DNA from: Dictyobacter formicarum
GTDB taxonomy: Bacteria; Chloroflexota; Ktedonobacteria; Ktedonobacterales; Ktedonobacteraceae
Length of the DNA: 64,000 nucleotides
Assembly: GCF_016587435.1 (NCBI RefSeq)
Contig: NZ_BNJJ01000012.1
Span: forward strand, 1 to 64,000
Direction of reading: 5' to 3'
Part shown: piece after piece, positions 52,869 through 60,590 of the stretch
How positions within the stretch are numbered: the first letter of the stretch is position 1
Layout: every line of letters begins with the position of its first letter
Translations under genes and position numbers: made by a program
The notes under the pieces: model-generated
What the model was told of the DNA's origin: nothing
Database searches by the model: none
Seen by the model: only the letters and a program-made list of their open reading frames with translations

Positions 52869-54752
52869 TTATGAGACAATGATGCTAGTATTCAAAATCG
52901 CCCGTTGTCGCTCACGGAACTGCATGCTATCGATAGCGTGGGCATCCAGAAAAGCCGTGAGCGAGGCAAATAGTTGATATTCGATCAGCTTAAGGTAGCG
53001 TTCTTTATCCAGTTGCTGAAAATGGCGCTGATAAGTAGTCGAACAGGCCATCTCGCGCAGGCTGGTGGCGGCCCCATAATCAAACGTAAGCTTATGCTCA
53101 ATCTCTTTTTGTGTGCGCCGCCGCCTGATCAATAGCCAGTCCTTCAATATATGTCCTACCAGGCGATATGGAGTCAGCAAAATCAACATAAAGTATGCAG
53201 GAGCAGCCATACGACAAAACAGATTCCAGAGCCAGCGGAGATCAAGTCGTGTACGCAACTCATCAATCTCGCGATAGCGCTCCTCAATTGGTGGAAGCAC
53301 ATGATAATGGCCTTCGATCAAAAGATTATTGCCAGTCCGGTAAAAACGGAGAAAAAAGGAAAGCACCAGGTCTCCCTGCCAGGAATCTATCCGATAGCAT
53401 TGATAATAGCGAATCGCATCATCACCCGTTTGCCCGGAGATATTGGCTGGCTCGGAAGTGGCGCAATCCTTGTACTTGAGGATAATCTCATCATCCAACC
53501 ATGTGACTGGATGGGCAAAAGGATTGGGCAGAAATTCTCTCCGCTCGCGGATCTCTTTCCCATCAATATATAGCTTATCCTCCACCAGCAGATTGCTCAA
53601 ATTCAGTTTTTTCATATCGCCGGCCAGTGTATTGTAGAGCTCGCTCAGAGTAAAAGGTTTGGGATGGGCATTCTTCCCCAGCAACTCTTTACCTTTGGCA
53701 ATGTCTACGACAAACGACCAGCTCTTCACATTAATTCCAGAACCAGCAAACGGTGAGAAACCACTATAGACCATCACATTAGCTGGATGTTGTGACAGAC
53801 CCATATTTAAATTCCACTCAATCGAGGTGGGTAATGCCGCGCTGCTAGTATTTAACACAAAATTATTACGACGCAATTTGCTCACATCCGGACCATAATA
53901 GCACCAGCAGCGCTCAAACATAATCACTGCCCAGGCCAGCACAAAGGGCAGTATATATGACATAAAACCAATAATAGTAAAACATGGTCCAATCAGCCAG
54001 CAACCAAGCACAAAAGCGACAACCAGCGCCATATCACGCCAGATGAAACGCCGCCGGGCCGCCAGCGCCCAGCGAGCAATCGTATGAACGCTAATACCAG
54101 AGGTATCACCAAAGGCCCGCACATCTTCATTGATAATATTATTATTGACATAATCGCAGAAAGCCTCATCGCTATAAGCAGCCATACAGAGATAGCGCGT
54201 AACCTCGGTAGATAGCAGTAGATTTATTTCAGGGGCAGGCGTCTCGACCTCAATAGATGAGGGTAGCGGTGCGGCACGCCTCGACATCATATGAGAGAAT
54301 TGTCCTTTGCCAGCCCCGACATCGGCAGAAGCGGTGCCTGGTAGAGGCTGTGCACTATCTATTGGCTCATTAATAGCCTGCTTGTTAGTGGTATATCTGC
54401 TGGCAATCTGCTGCTCGTTGGTAACTTGGCGCACAACCACCAATTGAAGCATAACCCCAAAGTCACCCAACGTGATCGTATCGCCATCGTGCAATTCAGC
54501 CCGATGCGTCCGCTTTTGATTAACCGCCAGATAATTGGCCACATTGGAGACGCCAATCATCAAATGTTCATGATCCTGCCAGATATGTGCATGGCCCGGC
54601 TGAAGACTCGGTATCCGAATCGTATCGCTCAATGAGCTACCAATTGAAATAGAGAGTGAGGGAGGAATTTCATATCTTTGGTGGGCCAGAGAACCGTTTA
54701 AAAACTGCAAAAACATACGATATGGTGTAGACACACCCATTTCCATCTTCAT
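52869..54752 (-). CDS. FHA-domain membrane protein
   Basis: A 627-residue protein with an N-terminal FHA domain (about 10-112: LSISIGSSLSDTIRIPS, HAHIWQDHEHLMIGV, GDTITLGDFGVMLQL), which binds phosphothreonine peptides. After a disordered linker come paired transmembrane helices (about 245-290) and a soluble region with another hydrophobic segment near 505-530. FHA proteins link Ser/Thr kinases to envelope functions; a kinase-like protein gene lies 8 kb away. The C-terminal family is not recognised. AAGGGGG precedes the ATG. Confidence 0.82.
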   Translation of the reverse strand: MKMEMGVSTPYRMFLQFLNGSLAHQRYEIPPSLSISIGSSLSDTIRIPSLQPGHAHIWQDHEHLMIGVSNVANYLAVNQKRTHRAELHDGDTITLGDFGVMLQLVVVRQVTNEQQIASRYTTNKQAINEPIDSAQPLPGTASADVGAGKGQFSHMMSRRAAPLPSSIEVETPAPEINLLLSTEVTRYLCMAAYSDEAFCDYVNNNIINEDVRAFGDTSGISVHTIARWALAARRRFIWRDMALVVAFVLGCWLIGPCFTIIGFMSYILPFVLAWAVIMFERCWCYYGPDVSKLRRNNFVLNTSSAALPTSIEWNLNMGLSQHPANVMVYSGFSPFAGSGINVKSWSFVVDIAKGKELLGKNAHPKPFTLSELYNTLAGDMKKLNLSNLLVEDKLYIDGKEIRERREFLPNPFAHPVTWLDDEIILKYKDCATSEPANISGQTGDDAIRYYQCYRIDSWQGDLVLSFFLRFYRTGNNLLIEGHYHVLPPIEERYREIDELRTRLDLRWLWNLFCRMAAPAYFMLILLTPYRLVGHILKDWLLIRRRRTQKEIEHKLTFDYGAATSLREMACSTTYQRHFQQLDKERYLKLIEYQLFASLTAFLDAHAIDSMQFRERQRAILNTSIIVS

Positions 54753-55167
54753 AGTACCCCCTTACCAAACCTACCAACAATCACAGATAAAACCATATAA
54801 AGCAGGATATTTCTTGGCCAGATACGCTTGCTGCTTCAATAGATATAGAAAGTTACAGATGCATTAAAAAATATCCACACTTAGTATACACACTCATTAA
54901 TATAAAAAACACATAAAAATTGAGCGTGACAAATACGCTCAAAGCAGATTGCAGGCGGCTATAAAATGAATCGCGTCAATTAAGTCTAGCGCTAAAAACA
55001 CCTCATTACATGGTACTATAATACCAGTTTAATTTGACAATAAATTTTATTTTCCACATATAGCAGTATGACGGGCGTTTATTATGTCAACACGAAAGTA
55101 TTAGCTCCATGATTGGCACATGCCCAGACTCCTCAGGAAGCTCGAAACATATTCCATTCCCTGGCGC

Positions 55168-55196
55168 AAAAAAGGGCTCGGGCGCGCATGCGCCCG
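55168..55196 (-). terminator. Terminator of the P450 gene, a solo hairpin-1 module
   Basis: On the minus strand CGGGCGC (55190-55196), loop ATGC, GCGCCCG (55179-55185) is followed by AGCCC and six T (55168-55173). It is a near-perfect copy of hairpin 1 of the composite elements without the long hairpin. It lies about 60 bases after the P450 stop. Confidence 0.8.
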
Positions 55197-55253
55197 TCCG
55201 CAAAGGAGTGGCAAGCCCCCGTGATGATAGGCACCAGCCACTCCCTATACTAT

Positions 55254-56582
55254 TTATCGTTGGGTAACGCGCATATAGATGCCGTACAGTGGTTGTCCAG
55301 TGACACCATACGCCTGGATAATGTTCTGGCCAGGGACGAGCTCCAGGTTATAGTTGCGCAGGATATGGGAGGCCATAGCTTTGATCTCCACTTGAGCGAA
55401 ATTAATGCCGATGCAGATGCGTGGTCCACCGCCAAAACCAACCAGAGCATAAGGATTCTTCTTATGCTCCTCACGCGGAGCCGCAAAACGGTCAGGGTCA
55501 AATTTTTCAGGATCTTTGAAAATCTGTGGCAGCATATGTGAACCAATAATAGAGTAGAAAAGGAATGAGCCTGCTGGCACATGATAGCCATTGAAGACAA
55601 AATCTTCGGTAACCCCACGTGGTCCATTGGGAACGGGAGCGTACAAACGCTCGGCTTCACTGAGCGCATGCTCCAGCACTTTCATGCGTTTGACATCTTC
55701 CAGACCAGGATCAGCTTTCTGTCCCAGAATCTGCTCCTGCTCACGCAGGATGCGCTGCGTATATGCTGGATGTTGTGTCAATAGATAGAGCAACCAGGCG
55801 CTCAAACTGGTTGAGGTCTCATGGCCAGCAATCAACAGGATGTTGACGTGGGCGATAATCTGCTCTTCGCTCATAGCATTGCCAGCTGCATCACGGGCAT
55901 TGACCAGCAAGCTAAAAACATCGTCCCCGGGATGATGGCGGCGCTCCTCGATTTTTGGATGTAACAACTGCGCAATCTCAGCATTGGTACGCTGCAGATG
56001 CTGCATAAACTCTTCTTGCGTAGCAATGGTTTCAGGAGCCTCCAGCAAAGACATATAGAGTTCGCGGAATCGATCTACTTCCGCTCCGGGTTTCAAGCTC
56101 GTCAACGCCTCGGCCGCCACCTCAAAGGTCAGTTTACGCGTTTCTTCATACACATTGACCTCGGGACGCTCAGCCCAGGTAGCCACCTGCTCACGAATCA
56201 CGCGATTCATTAAAGGCAGGTAGCGATCCATATAACTAACGGTGAAAGCAGGATTCATCACCTTGCGCTGCTGGTCATGCTCGGCGCCATCCATACTCAA
56301 TAAGCCACGCCCGAACATATCCACCACCGAAAAGATCGTCCCCCAGCCGACAAAATTAGAAAACTTCTGACGATTCGATACCATCACAAAGCGATTCGCC
56401 TCTGGACCGACCATGTAGACAATATCCTGCATGTCGAAAAACGAAGAACGAAAAATTGGACCATGCTTTGTATAGGCATCGGCCAGCAGTTGTCCTAGAT
56501 GTAGTTGATAATCATCTGGCATGGATACATATGGAATAGCATCGTATGGAAGAGCCTGTCCCAGCTGATCTACTTGATTCAT
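55254..56582 (-). CDS. Cytochrome P450
   Basis: A 442-residue P450 mono-oxygenase. The oxygen-activation helix has AGHETSTSLSAWLL, the K-helix ExxR is EAER, and the haem loop is FGGGPRICIG with Cys390 as haem ligand. There is no membrane anchor, so it is a soluble bacterial type needing a separate ferredoxin or reductase, none of which is adjacent. AAGGAG lies seven bases before the ATG. A perfect palindromic operator lies 18 bases upstream of the start, and a TetR gene is immediately upstream, so expression is probably induced by a small ligand. Confidence 0.93.
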   Translation of the reverse strand: MNQVDQLGQALPYDAIPYVSMPDDYQLHLGQLLADAYTKHGPIFRSSFFDMQDIVYMVGPEANRFVMVSNRQKFSNFVGWGTIFSVVDMFGRGLLSMDGAEHDQQRKVMNPAFTVSYMDRYLPLMNRVIREQVATWAERPEVNVYEETRKLTFEVAAEALTSLKPGAEVDRFRELYMSLLEAPETIATQEEFMQHLQRTNAEIAQLLHPKIEERRHHPGDDVFSLLVNARDAAGNAMSEEQIIAHVNILLIAGHETSTSLSAWLLYLLTQHPAYTQRILREQEQILGQKADPGLEDVKRMKVLEHALSEAERLYAPVPNGPRGVTEDFVFNGYHVPAGSFLFYSIIGSHMLPQIFKDPEKFDPDRFAAPREEHKKNPYALVGFGGGPRICIGINFAQVEIKAMASHILRNYNLELVPGQNIIQAYGVTGQPLYGIYMRVTQR

Positions 56583-56599
56583 ATTTCTGCTCCTTTACC

Positions 56600-56620
56600 A
56601 GTGAATGAACTTCATTCACT
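56600..56620. promoter_or_regulatory. TetR operator site 1, before the P450 gene
   Basis: AGTGAATGAA, C, TTCATTCACT: a perfect 21-bp palindrome just upstream of the P450 ribosome site. The same 8-bp half-site (TGAATGAA) recurs at 56810 and 57533. Confidence 0.85.
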
Positions 56621-56809
56621 AACAGCGATGAATAATGTACCTCAACAAACAAGTTTTCGTCGGGGTATTCATCATCAAACGACATATGGGTATTACAGAT
56701 GTTTCAAACTACACAGATCATATCTACATACAGTAGTAGCAGAACAATTGGTTCCCGGCATAAAAAACAGCCAGGCCGATGTTCCGACTGGCACTGGCGG
56801 CCAGAAGAA

Positions 56810-56826
56810 TGAATGAAGTTCATTCA
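56810..56826. promoter_or_regulatory. TetR operator site 2
   Basis: TGAATGAA, G, TTCATTCA: a perfect 17-bp palindrome, 52 bases beyond the TetR stop codon. Its centre is 208 bases from the centre of site 1, close to twenty helical turns. Confidence 0.75.
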
Positions 56827-56877
56827 CTGAAATTACGTCGTAAACCAGAAAAGGTTGTATCTTTTGGTTACGAACTT

Positions 56878-57510
56878 TTAGCTATCTGCTGAAGATCTAT
56901 CCTGACCTTCGCGTAAAGAGGGGCCAAAAAACAGGCGCTCAACCATCTCGACAAAATAGTCATGATACAGTGCCTCGCGCTCACCATTTTCAACCGCGAA
57001 ACACTGATACATCACATTGTCGCCCAGCAAACAAAGTAGCTGTGAATACATCTCTGTATGAAAAGGCGCCAGTTCTCCACGCTCAATGGCGCGCTGAAAA
57101 ATATCAGCCAATATGGCGGTGATGCGCTCATTGGAATCCTTATGCTGTAGCATCTCTTCTGAAGATTGCATATCGGTCTGCAAGAAAGAAATCAAATTCA
57201 TATGCTCACGGCTAACCCGGAAAATACCATCCACCAGCGCTCTAGGAATCTGGGTAAAAGGCAGGCTGAGCAACTGAGGATCGAGAAATGACGCAGCAAT
57301 CATATCCTCAATATTGACTGCCACACCAGTATACACATCGCGTTTACTGCGAAAATAAAGGTAAACCGTGCCAACCGCTATATTCGCCTCCCTGGCGATA
57401 TCAGCAATAGTGGTCTCCTCGTAGCCTTTTTTCACAAAAAGCGTCCGCGCAGCAGCCAGAATAGCATCCCGCTTCGAGCGAGATTCTTCAGATAATTTCT
57501 CTTGATCCAT
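56878..57510 (-). CDS. TetR-family regulator of the P450 gene
   Basis: A 210-residue repressor with the helix-turn-helix at about residues 15-60 (AARTLFVKKGYEETTIADIAREANIAVGTVYLYFRSKRDVYTG) and a helical ligand domain. It is co-directional with the P450 gene and is flanked by three identical-core operators, one before its own start, so it should repress itself and the P450. The signal ligand is likely the P450 substrate or a related toxic compound. Confidence 0.92.
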   Translation of the reverse strand: MDQEKLSEESRSKRDAILAAARTLFVKKGYEETTIADIAREANIAVGTVYLYFRSKRDVYTGVAVNIEDMIAASFLDPQLLSLPFTQIPRALVDGIFRVSREHMNLISFLQTDMQSSEEMLQHKDSNERITAILADIFQRAIERGELAPFHTEMYSQLLCLLGDNVMYQCFAVENGEREALYHDYFVEMVERLFFGPSLREGQDRSSADS

Positions 57511-57532
57511 ATGAATTGCTCAACTCCATTAT

Positions 57533-57549
57533 TGAATGAACTTCATTCA
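57533..57549. promoter_or_regulatory. TetR operator site 3, before the TetR gene
   Basis: TGAATGAA, C, TTCATTCA: a perfect 17-bp palindrome 22 bases upstream of the TetR start; autoregulation is likely. Confidence 0.8.
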
Positions 57550-57585
57550 TTATACCACCCTCACAGCAAGAGCAACAAATGATCG

Positions 57586-58248
57586 CTATTTTGATACAGT
57601 ATCACTTTCTATGGGCGTCTGAAGATTATTGCGGCGCAACGATATCTCAGAAAAGGCAAAGAATATGGCCAGCAGGAAGCTGAAGACAACGCTCAGGGGT
57701 GTATTGAATAGAGCAATCGCGATGCCAATAAGATACAAAAGCGGACCAAAAGCATACTGTCGACTAATTCTGTTGATTACATGCATATCCACATTTTTAC
57801 CTAATAGGCGGCCGTTGTAAGAAGCGTAGCGCCAGATCAAGTTAAAGCATGTTGCCATCGCGAGGAAGGTGATGGCGTACAAAATAGCAGCGGTATGATA
57901 ATCAGGATAAATAATGTATTGGGCCAGCAGGCTGGTTGGAACCGGAATGAAGACAATGATCATCAATAAGAGAATATTCAGAAAAAGCAGGGTGGTATCA
58001 TAGCGCTTGATATGCTTGAATATACGGTGATGATTCAACCACATGATACCAATCGTGAAAAAACTGGTGATGAACGCAAACAGTGTCGGCCCCTGCCGCA
58101 AGATTTCACCCCACATCAACGCATCATCCTTTGGTAAACCATTGGCCTTGAACGGAGAAAACTTTATATCCAGGACCAGCAATGTAATGGCCACGGCAAA
58201 CACACCATCGCTAAATGCCTCCAGGCGATTGGTATCTTTCTCATCCAC
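57586..58248 (-). CDS. TMEM175-type (DUF1211) potassium channel-like protein
   Basis: A 220-residue membrane protein with six predicted helices. The first helix has the family signature RLEAFSDGVFAVAITLLVLDI, whose FSD motif lines the pore in bacterial TMEM175 proteins. These carry potassium and other cations. The GTG start has AAGGA nine bases upstream. It is oriented with the TetR gene but separated from it by an operator. Confidence 0.88.
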   Translation of the reverse strand: MDEKDTNRLEAFSDGVFAVAITLLVLDIKFSPFKANGLPKDDALMWGEILRQGPTLFAFITSFFTIGIMWLNHHRIFKHIKRYDTTLLFLNILLLMIIVFIPVPTSLLAQYIIYPDYHTAAILYAITFLAMATCFNLIWRYASYNGRLLGKNVDMHVINRISRQYAFGPLLYLIGIAIALFNTPLSVVFSFLLAIFFAFSEISLRRNNLQTPIESDTVSK

Positions 58249-58416
58249 GTACAGTTATCCTTTTACTAGAAAAAACTCAGGCAATATCTTCTTATCCTCA
58301 AAAGAGACATAATCTCTTACGCATATGAATATTTCAGTATATCCCATGGAATCGCTGTTGTCAGGAGCCTCTCGTCGCTCACCAGCCCGAGGGCGCGACG
58401 TCCCAATCTCTTTTTT

Positions 58417-58429
58417 AGAGTGTGTCTGA
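58417..58429. repeat. AGAGTGTGTCTGA module
   Basis: The same 13-mer occurs at 50525-50537, inside copy K, and in close form (AGAATGTGTCTGA) at 35041-35053, inside copy F. A degraded GC-rich stretch (AGCCCGAGGGCGCGAC, about 58384-58399) precedes it. This is a probable remnant of an element. Confidence 0.5.
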
Positions 58430-58468
58430 GAATATTTTTTTGAAATTCAACGGCGCGAAAGCTCATGG

Positions 58469-58497
58469 TTGACAATTATGATTAGATACACTATACT
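58469..58497 (+). promoter_or_regulatory. Consensus sigma-70 promoter of the ABC-F gene
   Basis: TTGACA (58469-58474), 17 bases, TATACT (58492-58497). Transcription would start near 58504, giving a leader of about 415 bases. Confidence 0.75.
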
Positions 58498-58542
58498 GGC
58501 GACAAGAAAATACATGTTACACTTCAATTAGGAGAAAGACCC

Positions 58543-58569
58543 TTGGTGATCACAATTATCAGGCAATAA
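58543..58569 (+). CDS. Putative leader peptide 1 of the ABC-F gene
   Basis: AGGAG (58530-58534) lies eight bases before a TTG that opens an 8-residue frame, reading MVITIIRQ, ending at TAA (58567-58569). The next codon, GTG, is an alternative start. The stop overlaps the ATG of a second tiny frame. Ribosome stalling on such peptides controls many antibiotic-resistance genes; here it is inferred from position and ribosome site. Confidence 0.4.
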   Translation: MVITIIRQ

Positions 58570-58604
58570 TGCATCGTCACTTCCTTACTTTTTTGCAATA
58601 CTGA
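58569..58604 (+). CDS. Putative leader peptide 2 of the ABC-F gene
   Basis: An ATG overlapping the stop of leader 1 (TAATG) begins an 11-residue frame MHRHFLTFLQY with a TGA stop. It has no strong ribosome site of its own and would depend on re-initiation after leader 1. Its length and place fit an attenuator peptide, but chance is not excluded. Confidence 0.35.
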   Translation: MHRHFLTFLQY

Positions 58605-58919
58605 CGAAGCGCTCTCTAATCTTTGTTGCCTGTGTTATTGTGCTCATAAGCAGGGTAGCACTCCCCTCTCTATTACGGATTCCGCCATTTTTCGCATGCT
58701 ACCTCAGCAGCAATTATTGCTGCTCTTAAGAGCCTCTGACCTCGCGCAGCATTAGTAGAACAATCTGCTTCAGCTATTATGCACACTGAATACCGCGTGA
58801 CGATGTGCCTGCACACATTTCTTCTTCAATAGCACTGGTTGAATATCAGCGACTATGCCTGTGCATAGCACGCTTTTAACAATACCCATGCTGGAAAAGC
58901 ATGTAGATGGGCGCGGTTT
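58605..58919 (+). promoter_or_regulatory. Structured leader of the ABC-F gene (possible attenuator)
   Basis: Several stems can form: GGTAGCA (58654-58660) with TGCTACC (58697-58703); AGCAGCAAT (58706-58714) with ATTGCTGCT (58716-58724); TGTGC (58804-58808) with GCACA (58811-58815); CTATGC (58853-58858) with GCATAG (58863-58868); CATGCT (58887-58892) with AGCATG (58898-58903). The last is close to the start codon, which lacks a good ribosome site. No credible gene is otherwise seen between 58249 and 58919. Confidence 0.5.
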
Positions 58920-60590
58920 ATGCTGTTAACAGTCAAGAATATTACTAAAACATATGGCATCATTACGGTTCTCAACGATATTTCTTTTGTCCTCAACCGT
59001 CAGGAGCGCATCGGCCTGGTTGGACCCAATGGGGTAGGAAAATCTACACTGCTACATATTCTTACCCGACAAGAGAATGCTGATCAGGGCAGCATCGTTT
59101 ATGCTAATGGTGTTGAATACGGCTTCCTGGCTCAAAGTACCCCCCAATTTTATGGACAGACCATCGATGATCTGTTGCTGGAATCGGTCGGCAACTTACG
59201 TCAACTGGAAGTGCGTATGCATCAGCTAGAGCAATCAATGGCGCAAACAAGCAACCAGCAAGATCTGGATCGCTTGCTGGAAGAATACAATACTGTCTCA
59301 ACGCAATTTGTGGAGCGAGGAGGCTACGAGCTGGATCATCATATTGATCGTGTTCTGGCCGGCCTACGCATTAATTATCTTCCCCGCACACAGACCGTGA
59401 GCACACTTTCGGGTGGAGAAAAAGCGCGTGTAGGCCTGGCGGCCCTGCTCTTGCGCTCACCCGATGTACTCCTGTTGGATGAACCAACCAACCATCTGGA
59501 TTTCGCCAGCATAGAATGGCTGGAAAGCTATCTGGCAGATTATCATGGTGCTTTACTGGTCGTTTCGCACGATCGCCATTTCTTAAATAAGGCCATCAAC
59601 TATATCTTTGAGATTGATGAGCATCAGCACCAGCTAAAAATGTACACAGGCAATTATGATGCCTATGTTGAAGCCAAAAAAGCTGAGCGCATCCAATGGG
59701 AAGAAACCTATGCGCAGCAGCAAGAAGAGATGCAACAACTGCGTAAACGCATTCGGGAGCTCAGGAAAAGCGCGAGCCGCACCAGCTTTGGCCCTCCGCG
59801 CGATAACGATAAATATGCCTATAATGGCCATGTCCAGAGCAAACAGAATTCATCGGCCAGCCGACTGCGCGGTGCGGAGCAGCAGCTCAAATTGCTTGAA
59901 GCGAATGCTGTTCCTAAACCACCTAAAATTTTACGCGTCAATTCACAATTTAATCCAGAGCAGACCATACAATCTGAGGTCGTCATCAGGCTCACGCAGG
60001 TTTCCAAGAGCTTTGGAGAGCGTGTGATCTTACAACAGATCAACGCGGAAGTGAGCTCAGATGCCCGTATTCTCCTGACTGGAGCCAACGGAACAGGCAA
60101 GACCACGCTCTTCAAAATGATCATGGGACTGGAAACGCTGGACGCCGGAGAGATCCAATTCTCGCCCAGCGCACGCATCGGCTACCTGCCGCAAGATCCA
60201 CTGCTTGATCCCGAGAAAACGGTTATCGAAACCTATCGCTACGACCAGGTAGGCTACGAGGACGAGTTTACGGGACGGCTGATTGGCTATGGACTCTTCA
60301 AGCTCGAAGATATGCAGAAGAAAGTGGAGCAGCTCAGCCTGGGTCAAAAGCGCAAGCTTGAGATTGCCCGGCTGATGGCCCAGAATCCCAACGTACTGCT
60401 GCTGGACGAGCCAACCAACTATATCAGCCTGGATATACTGGAGGCTTTTGAACACGCCATCATGCATTTTCCCGGACCGGTGATTGCTATTACTCACGAT
60501 CGCTGGTTCATGCAACGCATCGGTGGCATGCTATGGGAGCTAAAAGAAGGTCAAATTGTAGCACAAATACCGGCACAGCTGGTTCGCTAA
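58920..60590 (+). CDS. ABC-F ribosome-protection-type ATPase
   Basis: A 556-residue protein with two ATPase domains and no membrane helices. Domain 1: Walker A GPNGVGKST (35-43), LSGGEKARVGLAALLL, VLLLDEPTNHLDF. An inter-domain linker rich in charged residues (about 245-315) follows. Domain 2: GANGTGKTT, LSLGQKRKLEIARLM, VLLLDEPTNYISLD, where NYIS replaces the usual NHLD. ABC-F proteins bind the ribosomal exit site and either tune translation or protect from antibiotics. The long leader favours a resistance role. It overlaps the convergent kinase-like gene by three bases at the stops. Confidence 0.9.
   Translation: MLLTVKNITKTYGIITVLNDISFVLNRQERIGLVGPNGVGKSTLLHILTRQENADQGSIVYANGVEYGFLAQSTPQFYGQTIDDLLLESVGNLRQLEVRMHQLEQSMAQTSNQQDLDRLLEEYNTVSTQFVERGGYELDHHIDRVLAGLRINYLPRTQTVSTLSGGEKARVGLAALLLRSPDVLLLDEPTNHLDFASIEWLESYLADYHGALLVVSHDRHFLNKAINYIFEIDEHQHQLKMYTGNYDAYVEAKKAERIQWEETYAQQQEEMQQLRKRIRELRKSASRTSFGPPRDNDKYAYNGHVQSKQNSSASRLRGAEQQLKLLEANAVPKPPKILRVNSQFNPEQTIQSEVVIRLTQVSKSFGERVILQQINAEVSSDARILLTGANGTGKTTLFKMIMGLETLDAGEIQFSPSARIGYLPQDPLLDPEKTVIETYRYDQVGYEDEFTGRLIGYGLFKLEDMQKKVEQLSLGQKRKLEIARLMAQNPNVLLLDEPTNYISLDILEAFEHAIMHFPGPVIAITHDRWFMQRIGGMLWELKEGQIVAQIPAQLVR

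Noticed and set aside
55254..58248. P450 as part of a natural-product gene cluster
   Set aside because: No synthase, tailoring or transport genes of such a cluster are adjacent; the TetR-P450 pair looks like a stand-alone inducible unit.
58605..58760. T-box or other known riboswitch in the ABC-F leader
   Set aside because: An AGGGTAGCA sequence resembles part of a T-box antiterminator, but the conserved T-box core and a terminator with T-run are missing, and ABC-F genes are not usual T-box targets.
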